The notes under the pieces: model-generated
Told to the model about the DNA's origin: nothing
What the model saw: the letters and a program-made list of their open reading frames with translations, nothing else
The model's database searches: none
Shown: in pieces, positions 21,041 to 28,796 of the stretch
Numbering within the stretch: the first letter of the stretch is position 1
Layout of the letters: each line of letters begins with the position of its first letter
From: JAGYLJ01 sp964383545
GTDB lineage: Bacteria; Patescibacteriota; Minisyncoccia; Phycocordibacterales; UBA12079
DNA: 30,128 nt
Direction: 5' to 3'
Assembly (NCBI GenBank): GCA_964383545.1
Contig: CAYLHD010000006.1
Span: forward strand, 1 to 30,128
Position numbers and translations under genes: made by a program

Positions 21041-21044
21041 AAAA

Positions 21045-21347
21045 TTACTTCTCTTTTTTTGATAATTTTTTGGCATCTAAAGCCTCTACTTTATCATCTT
21101 CTTTTTTTGAATTTGGGTCTTGTCCAAGTTCCTTCATCTTAGTCTTTCTCCTTTCATTTTTCTTTTCTACTTTAGATTGAACATCAATAACTTGTCTTCC
21201 TCTATATTCACCACAAATTTGACAAGCGTGATGACGCAAATGAAAAGAACCACACTTTGCGCATTTAGAAAGTCTTGGTTCATCTATACCATGATGTGAT
21301 CGCCTATTTTTAGTGTGACCACTTGTGTGTCTCATTCGAATTGACAT
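21045..21347 (-). CDS. rpmF: 50S ribosomal protein bL32 with a long C-terminal tail
   Basis: 100 aa from the ATG at 21347; the upstream ATG at 21356 lies too close to the -10 box to be in the mRNA. The N-terminus MRHTSGHTKNRRSHHG is the bL32 start, and a CxxC pair (C29, C32) plus a second (C42, C45) bind zinc, ending YRGRQVID. The rest, about 45 residues rich in Lys and Glu, extends past the usual end (bL32 is 55-60 aa). Its own promoter and terminator make it monocistronic; it diverges from dnaE. Confidence 0.92.
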   Translation of the reverse strand: MSIRMRHTSGHTKNRRSHHGIDEPRLSKCAKCGSFHLRHHACQICGEYRGRQVIDVQSKVEKKNERRKTKMKELGQDPNSKKEDDKVEALDAKKLSKKEK

Positions 21348-21357
21348 ATTAAGCATT

Positions 21358-21385
21358 ATTATAGACCATTTTCACATAAATGCAA
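21358..21385 (-). promoter_or_regulatory. Promoter of rpmF (near-leaderless)
   Basis: -35 TTGCAT (21380-21385), 16-nt spacer, -10 TATAAT (21358-21363), 10 nt to the ATG. Confidence 0.65.
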
Positions 21386-21507
21386 CTAGTCTGACTATAA
21401 TAAAAAACAGATTTTATCAAAAATAAAGCTTGTTAAACTATAATTCAAAAAAAGCTCCTGTTATTAAACTAATACCATAGATATTCTGAAATCTAACAAA
21501 ACTTTGC

Positions 21508-21513
21508 TATAAT
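21508..21513 (+). promoter_or_regulatory. -10 box of dnaE (leaderless)
   Basis: TATAAT ending 6 nt before the ATG at 21520. No convincing -35. Confidence 0.55.
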
Positions 21514-21519
21514 ACTTTC

Positions 21520-24500
21520 ATGATTAAATTTTCTCATCTACATATTCATAGTCACTACAGTCTTTTAAATGCTCTACCTAAAATCAAAGATTTGGTTGCA
21601 AGAGCTAAAAAATACGACATGTCAGCTCTAGCTCTCACAGACAACGGTAATATGTACGCTACTATCAAGTTCTATCAAGAGTGTCTTAAACAAGGTATCA
21701 AACCAATTATAGGTGTTGATTTTTATGTTGCTCTCAAAACTCGTCGTGATAAAAGATCTGGTATAGATAATCGTAGTACTCGCTTAATCCTTTTAGCTAA
21801 AAATGAAATTGGTTATAAAAACTTAATTAAACTAGTTAGCAAATCTTTCCTAGAAGGCTTTTACTACAAACCAAGAATTGATAGAGAATTACTTGAAGAA
21901 TATAAAAAAGGACTAATTTGTATTATGCCTCATTTTAGTGGCGATGTTTCCAGAGCTTTACAAGTCAATGATTTTGAAAGAGCTAAAGAAATAACTGATT
22001 GGTACAAACAAAATTTTACAGATTTTTATCTAGAAATAACTCATCACCCAGAAATTGAAGAACAACTAGAACTAAAAAAGAAGATTATTGATTTTTCCAA
22101 ATCTGAAAGTATACCCCTAGTAGCATGTCAAGATGTTTATTATTTAGATCTAGAGGATAAAAAAGCTCGTGACATCTTAATGTCAATCCAAAGTTCAAAT
22201 AGTAAACAGCGTAATGAAAAAGAAGATTTTTCTTTTATTAACCAAATGACTGCTAATGAATATTTTAAAGATACACCCGAAGCTCTAGAAAATATTCAAA
22301 TTATTGTAGATAAATGCAACGTTGAATTAGAAATAGATAGTTGGTATTTCCCAGATATTGAAATTCCCAAAGGGGAAACCTATGATTCCCAGTTAAGAAA
22401 AACAACCTTTGCAGGCTTGCCAAAACGTGGATTAGAAAAAACCAAAGAAGTTGAGGAAAGGATTGAATACGAATTAGAGATTATTAAAAACAAAGGTTAT
22501 TCTTCTTACTTCTTAATAGTTTCTGATTTAATCGTACATGCTAGAAGCATTGGTATCCTGACTAACACTAGAGGTTCTGCAGCAGGTTCCTTAGTTTCCT
22601 ACCTTAATTTTATTACCAAAGTTAACCCACTAGAACTAAAACTCCCTTTTGAAAGGTTCATGAACCCTGGTCGTCCAGGAATCCCTGATATTGACGTAGA
22701 TATCGCTGATATACGTCGCGATGATGTTATTGATTATATGAGAAACAAATATGGTAAAGACGCAGTTGCTCAAATTGGGACATTTGGAACTATGGCAGCA
22801 AGAGGATCTGTCAGAGATGTAACCAGAGCTTTAAATCATCCCTATGAACTAGGTGATAAAATAGCTAAACTAATTCCAATGGGTTCCCAAGGTTTTCCTA
22901 TGACAATCTCTCGTGCTTTGGCTATGGAAAAAGACTTAGAAGATCTACATAAGAAAGATAAAGACGTTCAAGAAATAATTAAATATGCTAAAAAAATTGA
23001 GGGTTGTGCTAGACATATTTCTACTCACGCAGCAGGAGTCCTCGTTTCACCAACTCGAGTAGATGACTATACACCAATACAACTCGATAAAGACGGTAAA
23101 ATTATTACTCAGTACGATATGTACACAGGAAACAGAGATGGTGTCGTCAATTTGCCAAAATTTGATATTTTAGGAATTAAAAATTTATCTATTTTAGCTA
23201 ATGCTATTGATTTAGTAAAAAGATTAAAAGGAGTCAAAATCGATTTAGATAACATAGATTTAAAAAATAAAAAAACTTACGATATGCTTGCCCGAGGAGA
23301 AACCATGGGAACCTTCCAGCTAAATGGTCAAGGAATGACTCAATACCTAAAAGAATTAAAACCTCATGACATCTGGGACATCATGGCAATGGTAGCTCTT
23401 TACCGTCCAGGCCCAATAGCTTTTATTCCTGATTACATTAAGAGAAAGAAAAACCCTGACCTAGTCACCTATTTACATCCAGAACTAGAAAAAATTCTAA
23501 AACCAACTTACGGAATTATTATCTATCAAGATGATGTTATGCTTATTGCTGTTAATTTGGCTGGTTATACATGGGCAGAAGCTGATAAATTCAGGAAAGC
23601 TATGGGTAAAAAAATCCCAGAAATGATGCAAGAACAAAAAGACAAGTTCTTTAAAGGTTGTTTTAAACACGGAATAGAACAGAAAATAATAAAAAAACTT
23701 TGGGAAACCATAGAAACATTTGCAGCTTATGGTTTTAATAAAGCCCACTCAGCTTCCTATGGAAGAGTTGCTTACGAAACATCTTATATAAAAGCTAACT
23801 TTCCAATTGAATATATGACAGCTCTATTAATGGCTGACTCAGGAGACACTGACAAAGTTTCAGAAATAATTACAGAATGCAAAAGGCTTAAAATAGAAGT
23901 TCTTCCTCCTGATATAAATGAATCTTTTACTGATTTCACAATAGTCAAAAATGAACAAGGAAATGAAGCTATACGTTTTGGCCTTCAAACTATCAAAAAT
24001 TTTGGAGAAGGTATTGCAAAAGCAATCATCCTTGAAAGAAAAACTAATGATAAATTTAAATCTCTAGCAGACCTTTTAGAAAGAATTCAAGATCGAAACT
24101 TAAATAAAAAATCATTAGAAGCTTTAACTAAATGTGGAGCCATGGACAAATTAGGAGAAAGAAGACAAATTATTGAAAATATGCCAGCTTTATTACAATA
24201 CGGTAAAGATTTTGCCTTGAAACCAAAAGAACAAGATTCCCTTTTTAGTAATAATATGGAAATTTCTCAAATTACTCTTGAAAAAACAGGAACAGCTACT
24301 ATGGAAGAAAAACTGACCTGGGAAAAAGAATTACTTGGATTATACATTTCAGGTCATCCTTTAGATAAATTTAGTCAGCAATTATCAAAAAGTAAAACTA
24401 ATCTAAGTAAAGTAAAGAAAAAATCACTAGAAGGGATGACTACAGTGGTAGCCGGCATAATAGAAGAATTTAAACCCATTCTTACCAAAAAAGGAAATAA

Positions 24501-24681
24501 AATGGCTTTCTTAAAATTATCAGATTTTAGTGATACTATAGAAGTAGTTATTTTCCCGAAAATATTTTCAGAATTTCAAGAATTTTTAGAAATTGACAAG
24601 TGTATTTTAATTAAGGGAAAAATCTCAAAAAGAAGTGAAGACACGAGCTTAATTGCAGAAAACATAAGAGAATTAAAATAA
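21520..24681 (+). CDS. dnaE: DNA polymerase III alpha subunit
   Basis: 1053 aa, a little shorter than the E. coli enzyme. Replicative polymerase. The N-terminal PHP domain starts with HLHIHSHYSLL (6-16), keeping the metal-binding His residues. The catalytic aspartates are D390, D392 and D394 in PDIDVDIAD. Further signs are GRGSAAGSL-like TRGSAAGSLVSYL, HAAGVLVSP, FDILGIKNL, RPGPIAFIPDYI and the finger YGFNKAHSASYG. Helix-hairpin-helix and OB domains follow; the last part FAFLKLSDFSDTIEVVIFP is the OB fold. One gene on its own. Confidence 0.96.
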   Translation: MIKFSHLHIHSHYSLLNALPKIKDLVARAKKYDMSALALTDNGNMYATIKFYQECLKQGIKPIIGVDFYVALKTRRDKRSGIDNRSTRLILLAKNEIGYKNLIKLVSKSFLEGFYYKPRIDRELLEEYKKGLICIMPHFSGDVSRALQVNDFERAKEITDWYKQNFTDFYLEITHHPEIEEQLELKKKIIDFSKSESIPLVACQDVYYLDLEDKKARDILMSIQSSNSKQRNEKEDFSFINQMTANEYFKDTPEALENIQIIVDKCNVELEIDSWYFPDIEIPKGETYDSQLRKTTFAGLPKRGLEKTKEVEERIEYELEIIKNKGYSSYFLIVSDLIVHARSIGILTNTRGSAAGSLVSYLNFITKVNPLELKLPFERFMNPGRPGIPDIDVDIADIRRDDVIDYMRNKYGKDAVAQIGTFGTMAARGSVRDVTRALNHPYELGDKIAKLIPMGSQGFPMTISRALAMEKDLEDLHKKDKDVQEIIKYAKKIEGCARHISTHAAGVLVSPTRVDDYTPIQLDKDGKIITQYDMYTGNRDGVVNLPKFDILGIKNLSILANAIDLVKRLKGVKIDLDNIDLKNKKTYDMLARGETMGTFQLNGQGMTQYLKELKPHDIWDIMAMVALYRPGPIAFIPDYIKRKKNPDLVTYLHPELEKILKPTYGIIIYQDDVMLIAVNLAGYTWAEADKFRKAMGKKIPEMMQEQKDKFFKGCFKHGIEQKIIKKLWETIETFAAYGFNKAHSASYGRVAYETSYIKANFPIEYMTALLMADSGDTDKVSEIITECKRLKIEVLPPDINESFTDFTIVKNEQGNEAIRFGLQTIKNFGEGIAKAIILERKTNDKFKSLADLLERIQDRNLNKKSLEALTKCGAMDKLGERRQIIENMPALLQYGKDFALKPKEQDSLFSNNMEISQITLEKTGTATMEEKLTWEKELLGLYISGHPLDKFSQQLSKSKTNLSKVKKKSLEGMTTVVAGIIEEFKPILTKKGNKMAFLKLSDFSDTIEVVIFPKIFSEFQEFLEIDKCILIKGKISKRSEDTSLIAENIRELK

Positions 24682-24745
24682 ATAATGTTTTAATAACTTA
24701 AATATTTGAGTTTTTAACAAAATTGATATAATATTTAACCAATCC

Positions 24746-24800
24746 AATAATATTGACCCTATCATCTAACCGAATTAGAATATCGCGGACATTGTCCTTA
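24746..24800 (+). pseudogene. Degenerate tRNA-Glu copy 1
   Basis: 24746-24770 match 25022-25046 (the 9-nt flank plus the tRNA-Glu 5' part) at 24 of 25 positions. The similarity then fades (ATTAG-A-ATCGC); no anticodon arm or T-arm can be drawn. Confidence 0.7.
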
Positions 24801-24841
24801 AACAAAGATAAAAACAATAATTTAAGAAAATTGAATAAATA

Positions 24842-24960
24842 TAATATTGACCTTATCGTCTAACGGTTATTGGAATTAAAAGCCAACTGCTTGGTTTTTA
24901 ATCCGATTTTTCTGAAAGAAAAAATTTCCGTTATCGAGAGAAACGAGATAGGAAATAGGG
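24842..24960 (+). pseudogene. Degenerate tRNA-Glu copy 2 with a long inserted hairpin
   Basis: 24842-24869 match 25024-25051 at 27 of 28 positions, covering flank, acceptor strand and D-arm. The anticodon region is replaced by ATTAAAAgCCAA/TTGGtTTTTAAT, and ATAGGGT at 24953-24959 may be a remnant acceptor end. Confidence 0.65.
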
Positions 24961-25030
24961 TAAGTCTTCGTAGAAGGCGATGTGCTTGCAAAAAATACAA
25001 AAAAGATAAATAATTAAAATTAATAATATT

Positions 25031-25102
25031 GACCCTATCGTCTAACGGTTAGGACATCGCCTTCTCAAGGCGGAAATCAGAGTTCGATTCTCTGTAGGGT
25101 CA
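25031..25102 (+). tRNA. tRNA-Glu (CTC)
   Basis: 72 nt. Acceptor GACCCTA/TAGGGTC, D-arm GTC/GAC, anticodon stem TCGCC/GGCGG with loop TTCTCAA (anticodon CTC), T-arm CAGAG-TTCGATT-CTCTG, discriminator A. Its 3' two-thirds are overlapped, on the other strand, by the last 20 codons of the serine recombinase gene. Confidence 0.92.
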
Positions 25103-26757
25103 CAAAGTGTACTAAAACGATTTTCAAAACACTGAAACCCATTTTGAAGTCTATATTCCAACGTATTTTTAGAAACATAAAGTTCTGAAAAGATTATTTT
25201 AATTATCTTCTCTTTTTGCTGTGGATTTGCAAAATTGTAATAAGGCACAACGTTTTTTAGCAGTTCTGAAAGATTTACAATGTCCTTCATAGTTTCGTGC
25301 ATGGCTTCATCTGAAACCTGTTCTCTATTTTGTAATTCCTTTAATTCATCATTTAATTTCTGTTCTTCATCTAAAAAGCCCTCGGGTGTATAAACTCCCG
25401 TCTTCAAAAGGATCAATTTACTTGTATTTAAGTATTTGAGATCTTCTCTAATTCTTTTCTTTCGACGCTCTATTCCATCGATGTCTTTCTGTCTCTTTTC
25501 TTCAACCATAGATATTTCGGTACTAAGACGTGCATCTATTTCCGCAAGTTCGTCTTCAATAAAGTATAGACTCTTGATAAGAGTACTTAATTTTTTTTCT
25601 ATGAAATTAAAATTAAAATTCTTAAAGTCGTTATCACAACCATCTGCACACCTAGCATTATAGTATTGTATTCCTTTTTTCACATAAGGAGTGTATGTTC
25701 TCTTACACTTTGCGCATCTCATAAGCCCACGAAAAGGCAAATCTAATTTTTCATCATAGTGAACACTAACTTTTCTCTTTTTTAAAATAATTTGAACTTT
25801 GTTAAATAATTCATCGCTAATCAGTGCTTCATGACTACTACTTTTTATATAGTTACCATCACTACTAATTATTTTCCCAATATAAAAAGGATTGTTAAGT
25901 ATTCTGCTGATATGATTTTGTATTATTGGCAAAGAAACTTTTTCTATCTCAACTGTTTCATCTTCCTCAGCCAGCATTTCTTCCTTTGTTCGTCTTTTCC
26001 TCATTGGCACAGTTGTAAGTCCCTCCTTATTCGCATATCTAGCAAGATCAGATAAAGTCCAGTCACCTTCAGCACACAATTCAAATAACCTCTTTATTAT
26101 AGGAGCTCTTTCTGGATCAAAGGGCTTGTTGTCCATATTACCTTCATTTAAGTATCCTATAGGAGCCCGGTAAGTACAAACACCTTTATCTCTATTATTC
26201 CTTGTAGCTAACTTTACTTTTTCGCTCGTGACCCTTGAATGGTGCTGAGAAAACATTCCGTCAATATCCATATGCAAAGCCCCTGAACTTGAATCGTCAT
26301 AAATTGCATAAACAAAATGAAAATCTACTCCTCTTCTCATCAATTTCCTAACAACAGTGTCATCTCCTTTATTCCGGCTTATCCGATCCCAACAAAGACA
26401 AACAACCCCTTTAAAATATCCTAGACTAACAAATTGAAGCATTTTTTGAAATTTAGGTCTATCAATTCTATACTGAACAATTCCTTCATTACTTATGGTA
26501 ACATCATCATCTTCCTTAAAACCAGAATGTTTTTCAGAAATAATCCCATTGACACAAAAACCCTCAATTGTAACTGGTGCTATTAAGAGACTTCCTTTAT
26601 TTGCAAATCGAGTGTTCTCTGCTCGTTGATATGAAATAGAATTCTTTTGGTTATTTGCCTCATCAGTGCTCTTACGATTATAAACAAAATAATGGTTTTT
26701 ATATTTACCACTTTCAATCTCCTTTATTAAATTTTGTTCATTTTTGTTTGCTTTCAT
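25042..26757 (-). CDS. Large serine recombinase (integrase)
   Basis: 571 aa. Resolvase domain with the catalytic Ser30 in YNRKSTDEANNQKNS and the DRISRNKGD arginine motif; RGVDFHFVYAIYDD follows. Then the recombinase domain (SHEALISDELFNKVQ at its end), a zinc ribbon (CAKC...CADGC, about 347-372), and a coiled-coil part (about 395-490) typical of phage and ICE integrases. The last 20 residues (CDPTENRTLISALRRRCPNR) are read antisense inside the tRNA-Glu gene, so the present C-terminus is made by the junction with the host tRNA. That places an attachment site in the tRNA. It overlaps the gene before it by 20 nt. Confidence 0.92.
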   Translation of the reverse strand: MKANKNEQNLIKEIESGKYKNHYFVYNRKSTDEANNQKNSISYQRAENTRFANKGSLLIAPVTIEGFCVNGIISEKHSGFKEDDDVTISNEGIVQYRIDRPKFQKMLQFVSLGYFKGVVCLCWDRISRNKGDDTVVRKLMRRGVDFHFVYAIYDDSSSGALHMDIDGMFSQHHSRVTSEKVKLATRNNRDKGVCTYRAPIGYLNEGNMDNKPFDPERAPIIKRLFELCAEGDWTLSDLARYANKEGLTTVPMRKRRTKEEMLAEEDETVEIEKVSLPIIQNHISRILNNPFYIGKIISSDGNYIKSSSHEALISDELFNKVQIILKKRKVSVHYDEKLDLPFRGLMRCAKCKRTYTPYVKKGIQYYNARCADGCDNDFKNFNFNFIEKKLSTLIKSLYFIEDELAEIDARLSTEISMVEEKRQKDIDGIERRKKRIREDLKYLNTSKLILLKTGVYTPEGFLDEEQKLNDELKELQNREQVSDEAMHETMKDIVNLSELLKNVVPYYNFANPQQKEKIIKIIFSELYVSKNTLEYRLQNGFQCFENRFSTLCDPTENRTLISALRRRCPNR

Positions 26758-27010
26758 CTGTTTTAATAATTATACCATCTTTTATTTCATATCCAGAATT
26801 TTTCATTCCATCATGAATCTCCTTCAAAACCAGCCCTAATTTTTCAAGTGATTTAATCGTCTCATCTGACATAAGATAATTGCCACCATCGCAACAACCA
26901 TCTAAAAAAGAAGGTTCAGGAGAAGTTTTATTCAAACACACAAAATTAAACTGTTTATTATCATTATCAGTAATTATTTTGACATTTATTTTTTCCTGAA
27001 TTCCTCCCAT
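26738..27010 (-). CDS. Unknown small protein before the recombinase
   Basis: 90 aa. It has a Shine-Dalgarno sequence (AGGAG, 11 nt spacing) and ends inside the recombinase start, so the two are translationally coupled. Visible: two Cys in LDGCCDGGNY and a helical end EKLGLVLKEIHDGMKNSG. I do not recognise a family; a recombinase directionality factor or regulator is one option given the coupling, but there is no motif for it. Confidence 0.6.
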   Translation of the reverse strand: MGGIQEKINVKIITDNDNKQFNFVCLNKTSPEPSFLDGCCDGGNYLMSDETIKSLEKLGLVLKEIHDGMKNSGYEIKDGIIIKTDESKQK

Positions 27011-27182
27011 ATTTAGTTGCTTCTCCTAACCTTTTATTATTTACTCCCCCTTTAGGGGTATCTTTGCTCTATTAGAAGCTCTTTAGAGCGTTTTAACCTA
27101 TCTAGAACGAAAGAAAAATTAAAACTCGATAGGGATATCATAAAAGGAAAAATACTGTTAAATAGAGCCTTGTGTAAAAATT

Positions 27183-27192
27183 TTGTATACAA
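27183..27192. promoter_or_regulatory. Perfect palindrome TTGTATACAA, operator candidate
   Basis: It lies 11 nt downstream of the ribbon-helix-helix gene's stop and in front of the recombinase cistrons, and shares TTGTATACA with the site at 27474-27492. Confidence 0.4.
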
Positions 27193-27202
27193 CCTCTATT
27201 TA

Positions 27203-27415
27203 TTAATCTAGTGATTTTACTGAGTCTAAGTATTCTCTTAAAGCCCAGTCAACTAATTGAGACATGGTGACAAAAGTTCGTTTGGATTCTTCTTTTAACT
27301 CATCTCTTAAGCTACGATCAACTCTCAACATAACAGTATCTCTAAATTTCGTAACTTTATTCTTAACTTTATCTTTATTCTTAAACGAAACTCTGTCTTC
27401 CTTGTTTTCTGACAT
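27203..27415 (-). CDS. Ribbon-helix-helix (CopG/Arc type) DNA-binding protein
   Basis: 70 aa. After a charged start of about 25 residues it has TVMLRVDRSLRDELKEES (the beta strand and helix A of ribbon-helix-helix proteins), MSQLVDWALREYL (helix B). Such dimers bind short palindromes as repressors, plasmid copy control or relaxosome factors. AAGGAAAG supplies the ribosome binding site. Two TTGTATACA sites flank the gene, which fits autoregulation and control of the downstream recombinase operon. Confidence 0.75.
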   Translation of the reverse strand: MSENKEDRVSFKNKDKVKNKVTKFRDTVMLRVDRSLRDELKEESKRTFVTMSQLVDWALREYLDSVKSLD

Positions 27416-27473
27416 GACTTTCCTTACTTAATTAATAAAGCATTTCATATTTTTCATATCATATTGTTTACCC

Positions 27474-27492
27474 TTGTATACATTATATACCA
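27474..27492 (-). promoter_or_regulatory. Operator candidate overlapping a -10 box before the RHH gene
   Basis: GTATACATTATATAC (27476-27490) is palindromic at its ends and contains, on the minus strand, TATAAT (27482-27487). Next to the assembly gap. Confidence 0.4.
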
Positions 27493-27504
27493 GTACCACG
27501 AGGC

Positions 27505-27604
27505 NNNNNNNNNNNNNNNNNNNNNNNNNNNNNNNNNNNNNNNNNNNNNNNNNNNNNNNNNNNNNNNNNNNNNNNNNNNNNNNNNNNNNNNNNNNNNNNN
27601 NNNN
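27505..27604. other. Assembly gap (100 N)
   Basis: Exactly 100 N, a conventional placeholder for unknown length. Frames that appear to cross it are meaningless. Confidence 0.98.
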
Positions 27605-28045
27605 TCCAGTGTTTTATCGAGGAGGGATTGTATCTCCTCTTCCTTTTCGCTATCTAAGTTTTCTCAGCGATGAAGGATATGATGTAAACATCAACCACGG
27701 TGACTTGGCTTTTCAGCCCGTTCAAGTATAGTTTGAGAAAAGCGACATTAGGTGGTGCTGTTTAATGCTTCGCTATACTTGTCTAAAGATTTAAGTCCGA
27801 ATCTTGTCGTATCTTTGCCACTACGGACCCTTTTAGTACCATTAATTGTTGGAGAACTAACCTCAACCTTTCAGCAAAGGGTTCTCCTTATGTAGTTTGA
27901 ACTGGGCTCGAAAGCTTTTATCTAACAGTACAGAGGTTCAAACGTTTTTGTGAAGAAATTGATTTTTAAATGTTTTAAACTTTTTTTTGAAAGTAAGTTA
28001 CTAATTGAAAAACTTTTTCCTCTTTATTAGTTAAATCAACTAACT
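27605..28045 (-). ncRNA. Probable large structured ncRNA, unassigned (3' end lost in the gap)
   Basis: No credible frame occurs in 440 nt, but stable stems fill it: GTTTGAAC/GTTCAAAC (27895-27902, 27936-27943), GGAGAAC/GTTCTCC (27851-27857, 27881-27887) enclosing CCTTT/AAAGG, AAGTATAG/CTATACTT (27724-27731, 27773-27780), AAGATT/AATCTT (27786-27805) whose loop bases GTCCG can pair with CGGAC at 27834-27838 (a pseudoknot), and GAGGAG/CTCCTC (27619-27639). An extended -10 promoter faces into it on the minus strand. It does not show the conserved parts of tmRNA, RNase P RNA, SRP RNA or rRNA as I know them. Strand is inferred from the promoter only. Confidence 0.5.
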
Positions 28046-28050
28046 TTCTA

Positions 28051-28059
28051 ATAATAACA
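28051..28059 (-). promoter_or_regulatory. Extended -10 promoter of the structured RNA
   Basis: TGTTATTAT in the context GACTGTGTTATTAT on the minus strand. No -35 is visible. The remaining 28060-28200 holds nothing I can name. Confidence 0.45.
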
Positions 28060-28200
28060 CAGTCCCACGTAAAGACCGTCTATTTCACTAAAACAAGAAA
28101 TACGGCTAGGTTCAGACGTATTCTCGGATATCTCCTGGACAACAATAACAAACAACAAAAACCAAATTAAAGAAAAAACTAATAGAAATATCTAAACTTA

Positions 28201-28752
28201 TTAACTCTGATTAATAGCGTTAATAAGCTCTTTAGCGTCTGATATTTCGCTTGTAAGCCCAGCACGGCCACAGAGATCAAGATAACGATTAAACTTCTTT
28301 GTATATTGAGATTTATAGAAGATATGGCTAATGCTTTCTCTGAGAGACATAAGCTTTAATATCTGACTTTGTTGGTATAGAAACTGCCCATGCTTGCTCG
28401 TACGATTTATAGTAGTTGATTGATAACGAAGTTTTTGGCAATTCCTACATGCAAAAACACCCTTATTTAGATAAAGGGCGTTGACTCTGTTCCCACAAGC
28501 ACAAACTAAATATGACCTAGTACCAAAAGTTAACTCTTCTTCTGATAAAAGGATCCTTTGAGATTCTATACCAAAAGCCACTACGAGATAGGTTCCCTCT
28601 TCTTCATATTCTATATGGTAATCAATAACAGAAGGCCTTCCATTATGATTGGTATTTAAGAAACCCTCTACAGACTTTCTTTCTCTAGCTCTATGTAGGT
28701 CTTCTTTAAGAAGTTTTGTGCTTAGGGCAAATGTGTTTTCTATTAAGTTCAT
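28201..28752 (-). CDS. Zinc-ribbon protein of unknown function
   Basis: 183 aa. The middle holds CACGNRVNALYLNKGVFACR followed by NCQKLRYQST: two CxC/CxxC knuckles spaced like a zinc ribbon (C-A-C-G...C-R-N-C). GRPSVIDYHIEYEEEGTYLVV precedes it. Proteins with this ribbon are found in plasmids and phage-like islands, but I know no function. The extended -10 (TGTTATTCT) ends 6 nt before the ATG and carries the same GACTGTGTTAT core as the structured RNA behind it. Confidence 0.65.
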   Translation of the reverse strand: MNLIENTFALSTKLLKEDLHRARERKSVEGFLNTNHNGRPSVIDYHIEYEEEGTYLVVAFGIESQRILLSEEELTFGTRSYLVCACGNRVNALYLNKGVFACRNCQKLRYQSTTINRTSKHGQFLYQQSQILKLMSLRESISHIFYKSQYTKKFNRYLDLCGRAGLTSEISDAKELINAINQS

Positions 28753-28758
28753 CTAGTA

Positions 28759-28767
28759 AGAATAACA
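28759..28767 (-). promoter_or_regulatory. Extended -10 promoter of the zinc-ribbon gene (leaderless)
   Basis: TGTTATTCT in the context GGACTGTGTTATTCT on the minus strand, 6 nt before the ATG. Confidence 0.45.
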
Positions 28768-28796
28768 CAGTCCTATTTGCTTACTCACTAAATAAA

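Noticed and set aside
25436..26055. Plus-strand frames inside the recombinase gene
   Set aside because: They lie antisense to a well-supported gene, have no ribosome binding site and no recognisable product.
27464..27731. Open frames crossing the run of N
   Set aside because: The N have no sequence and their number is a placeholder.
27605..28045. rRNA fragment, tmRNA or RNase P RNA
   Set aside because: None of the conserved core sequences I know for these RNAs is present on either strand; a covariance search is needed to be sure.
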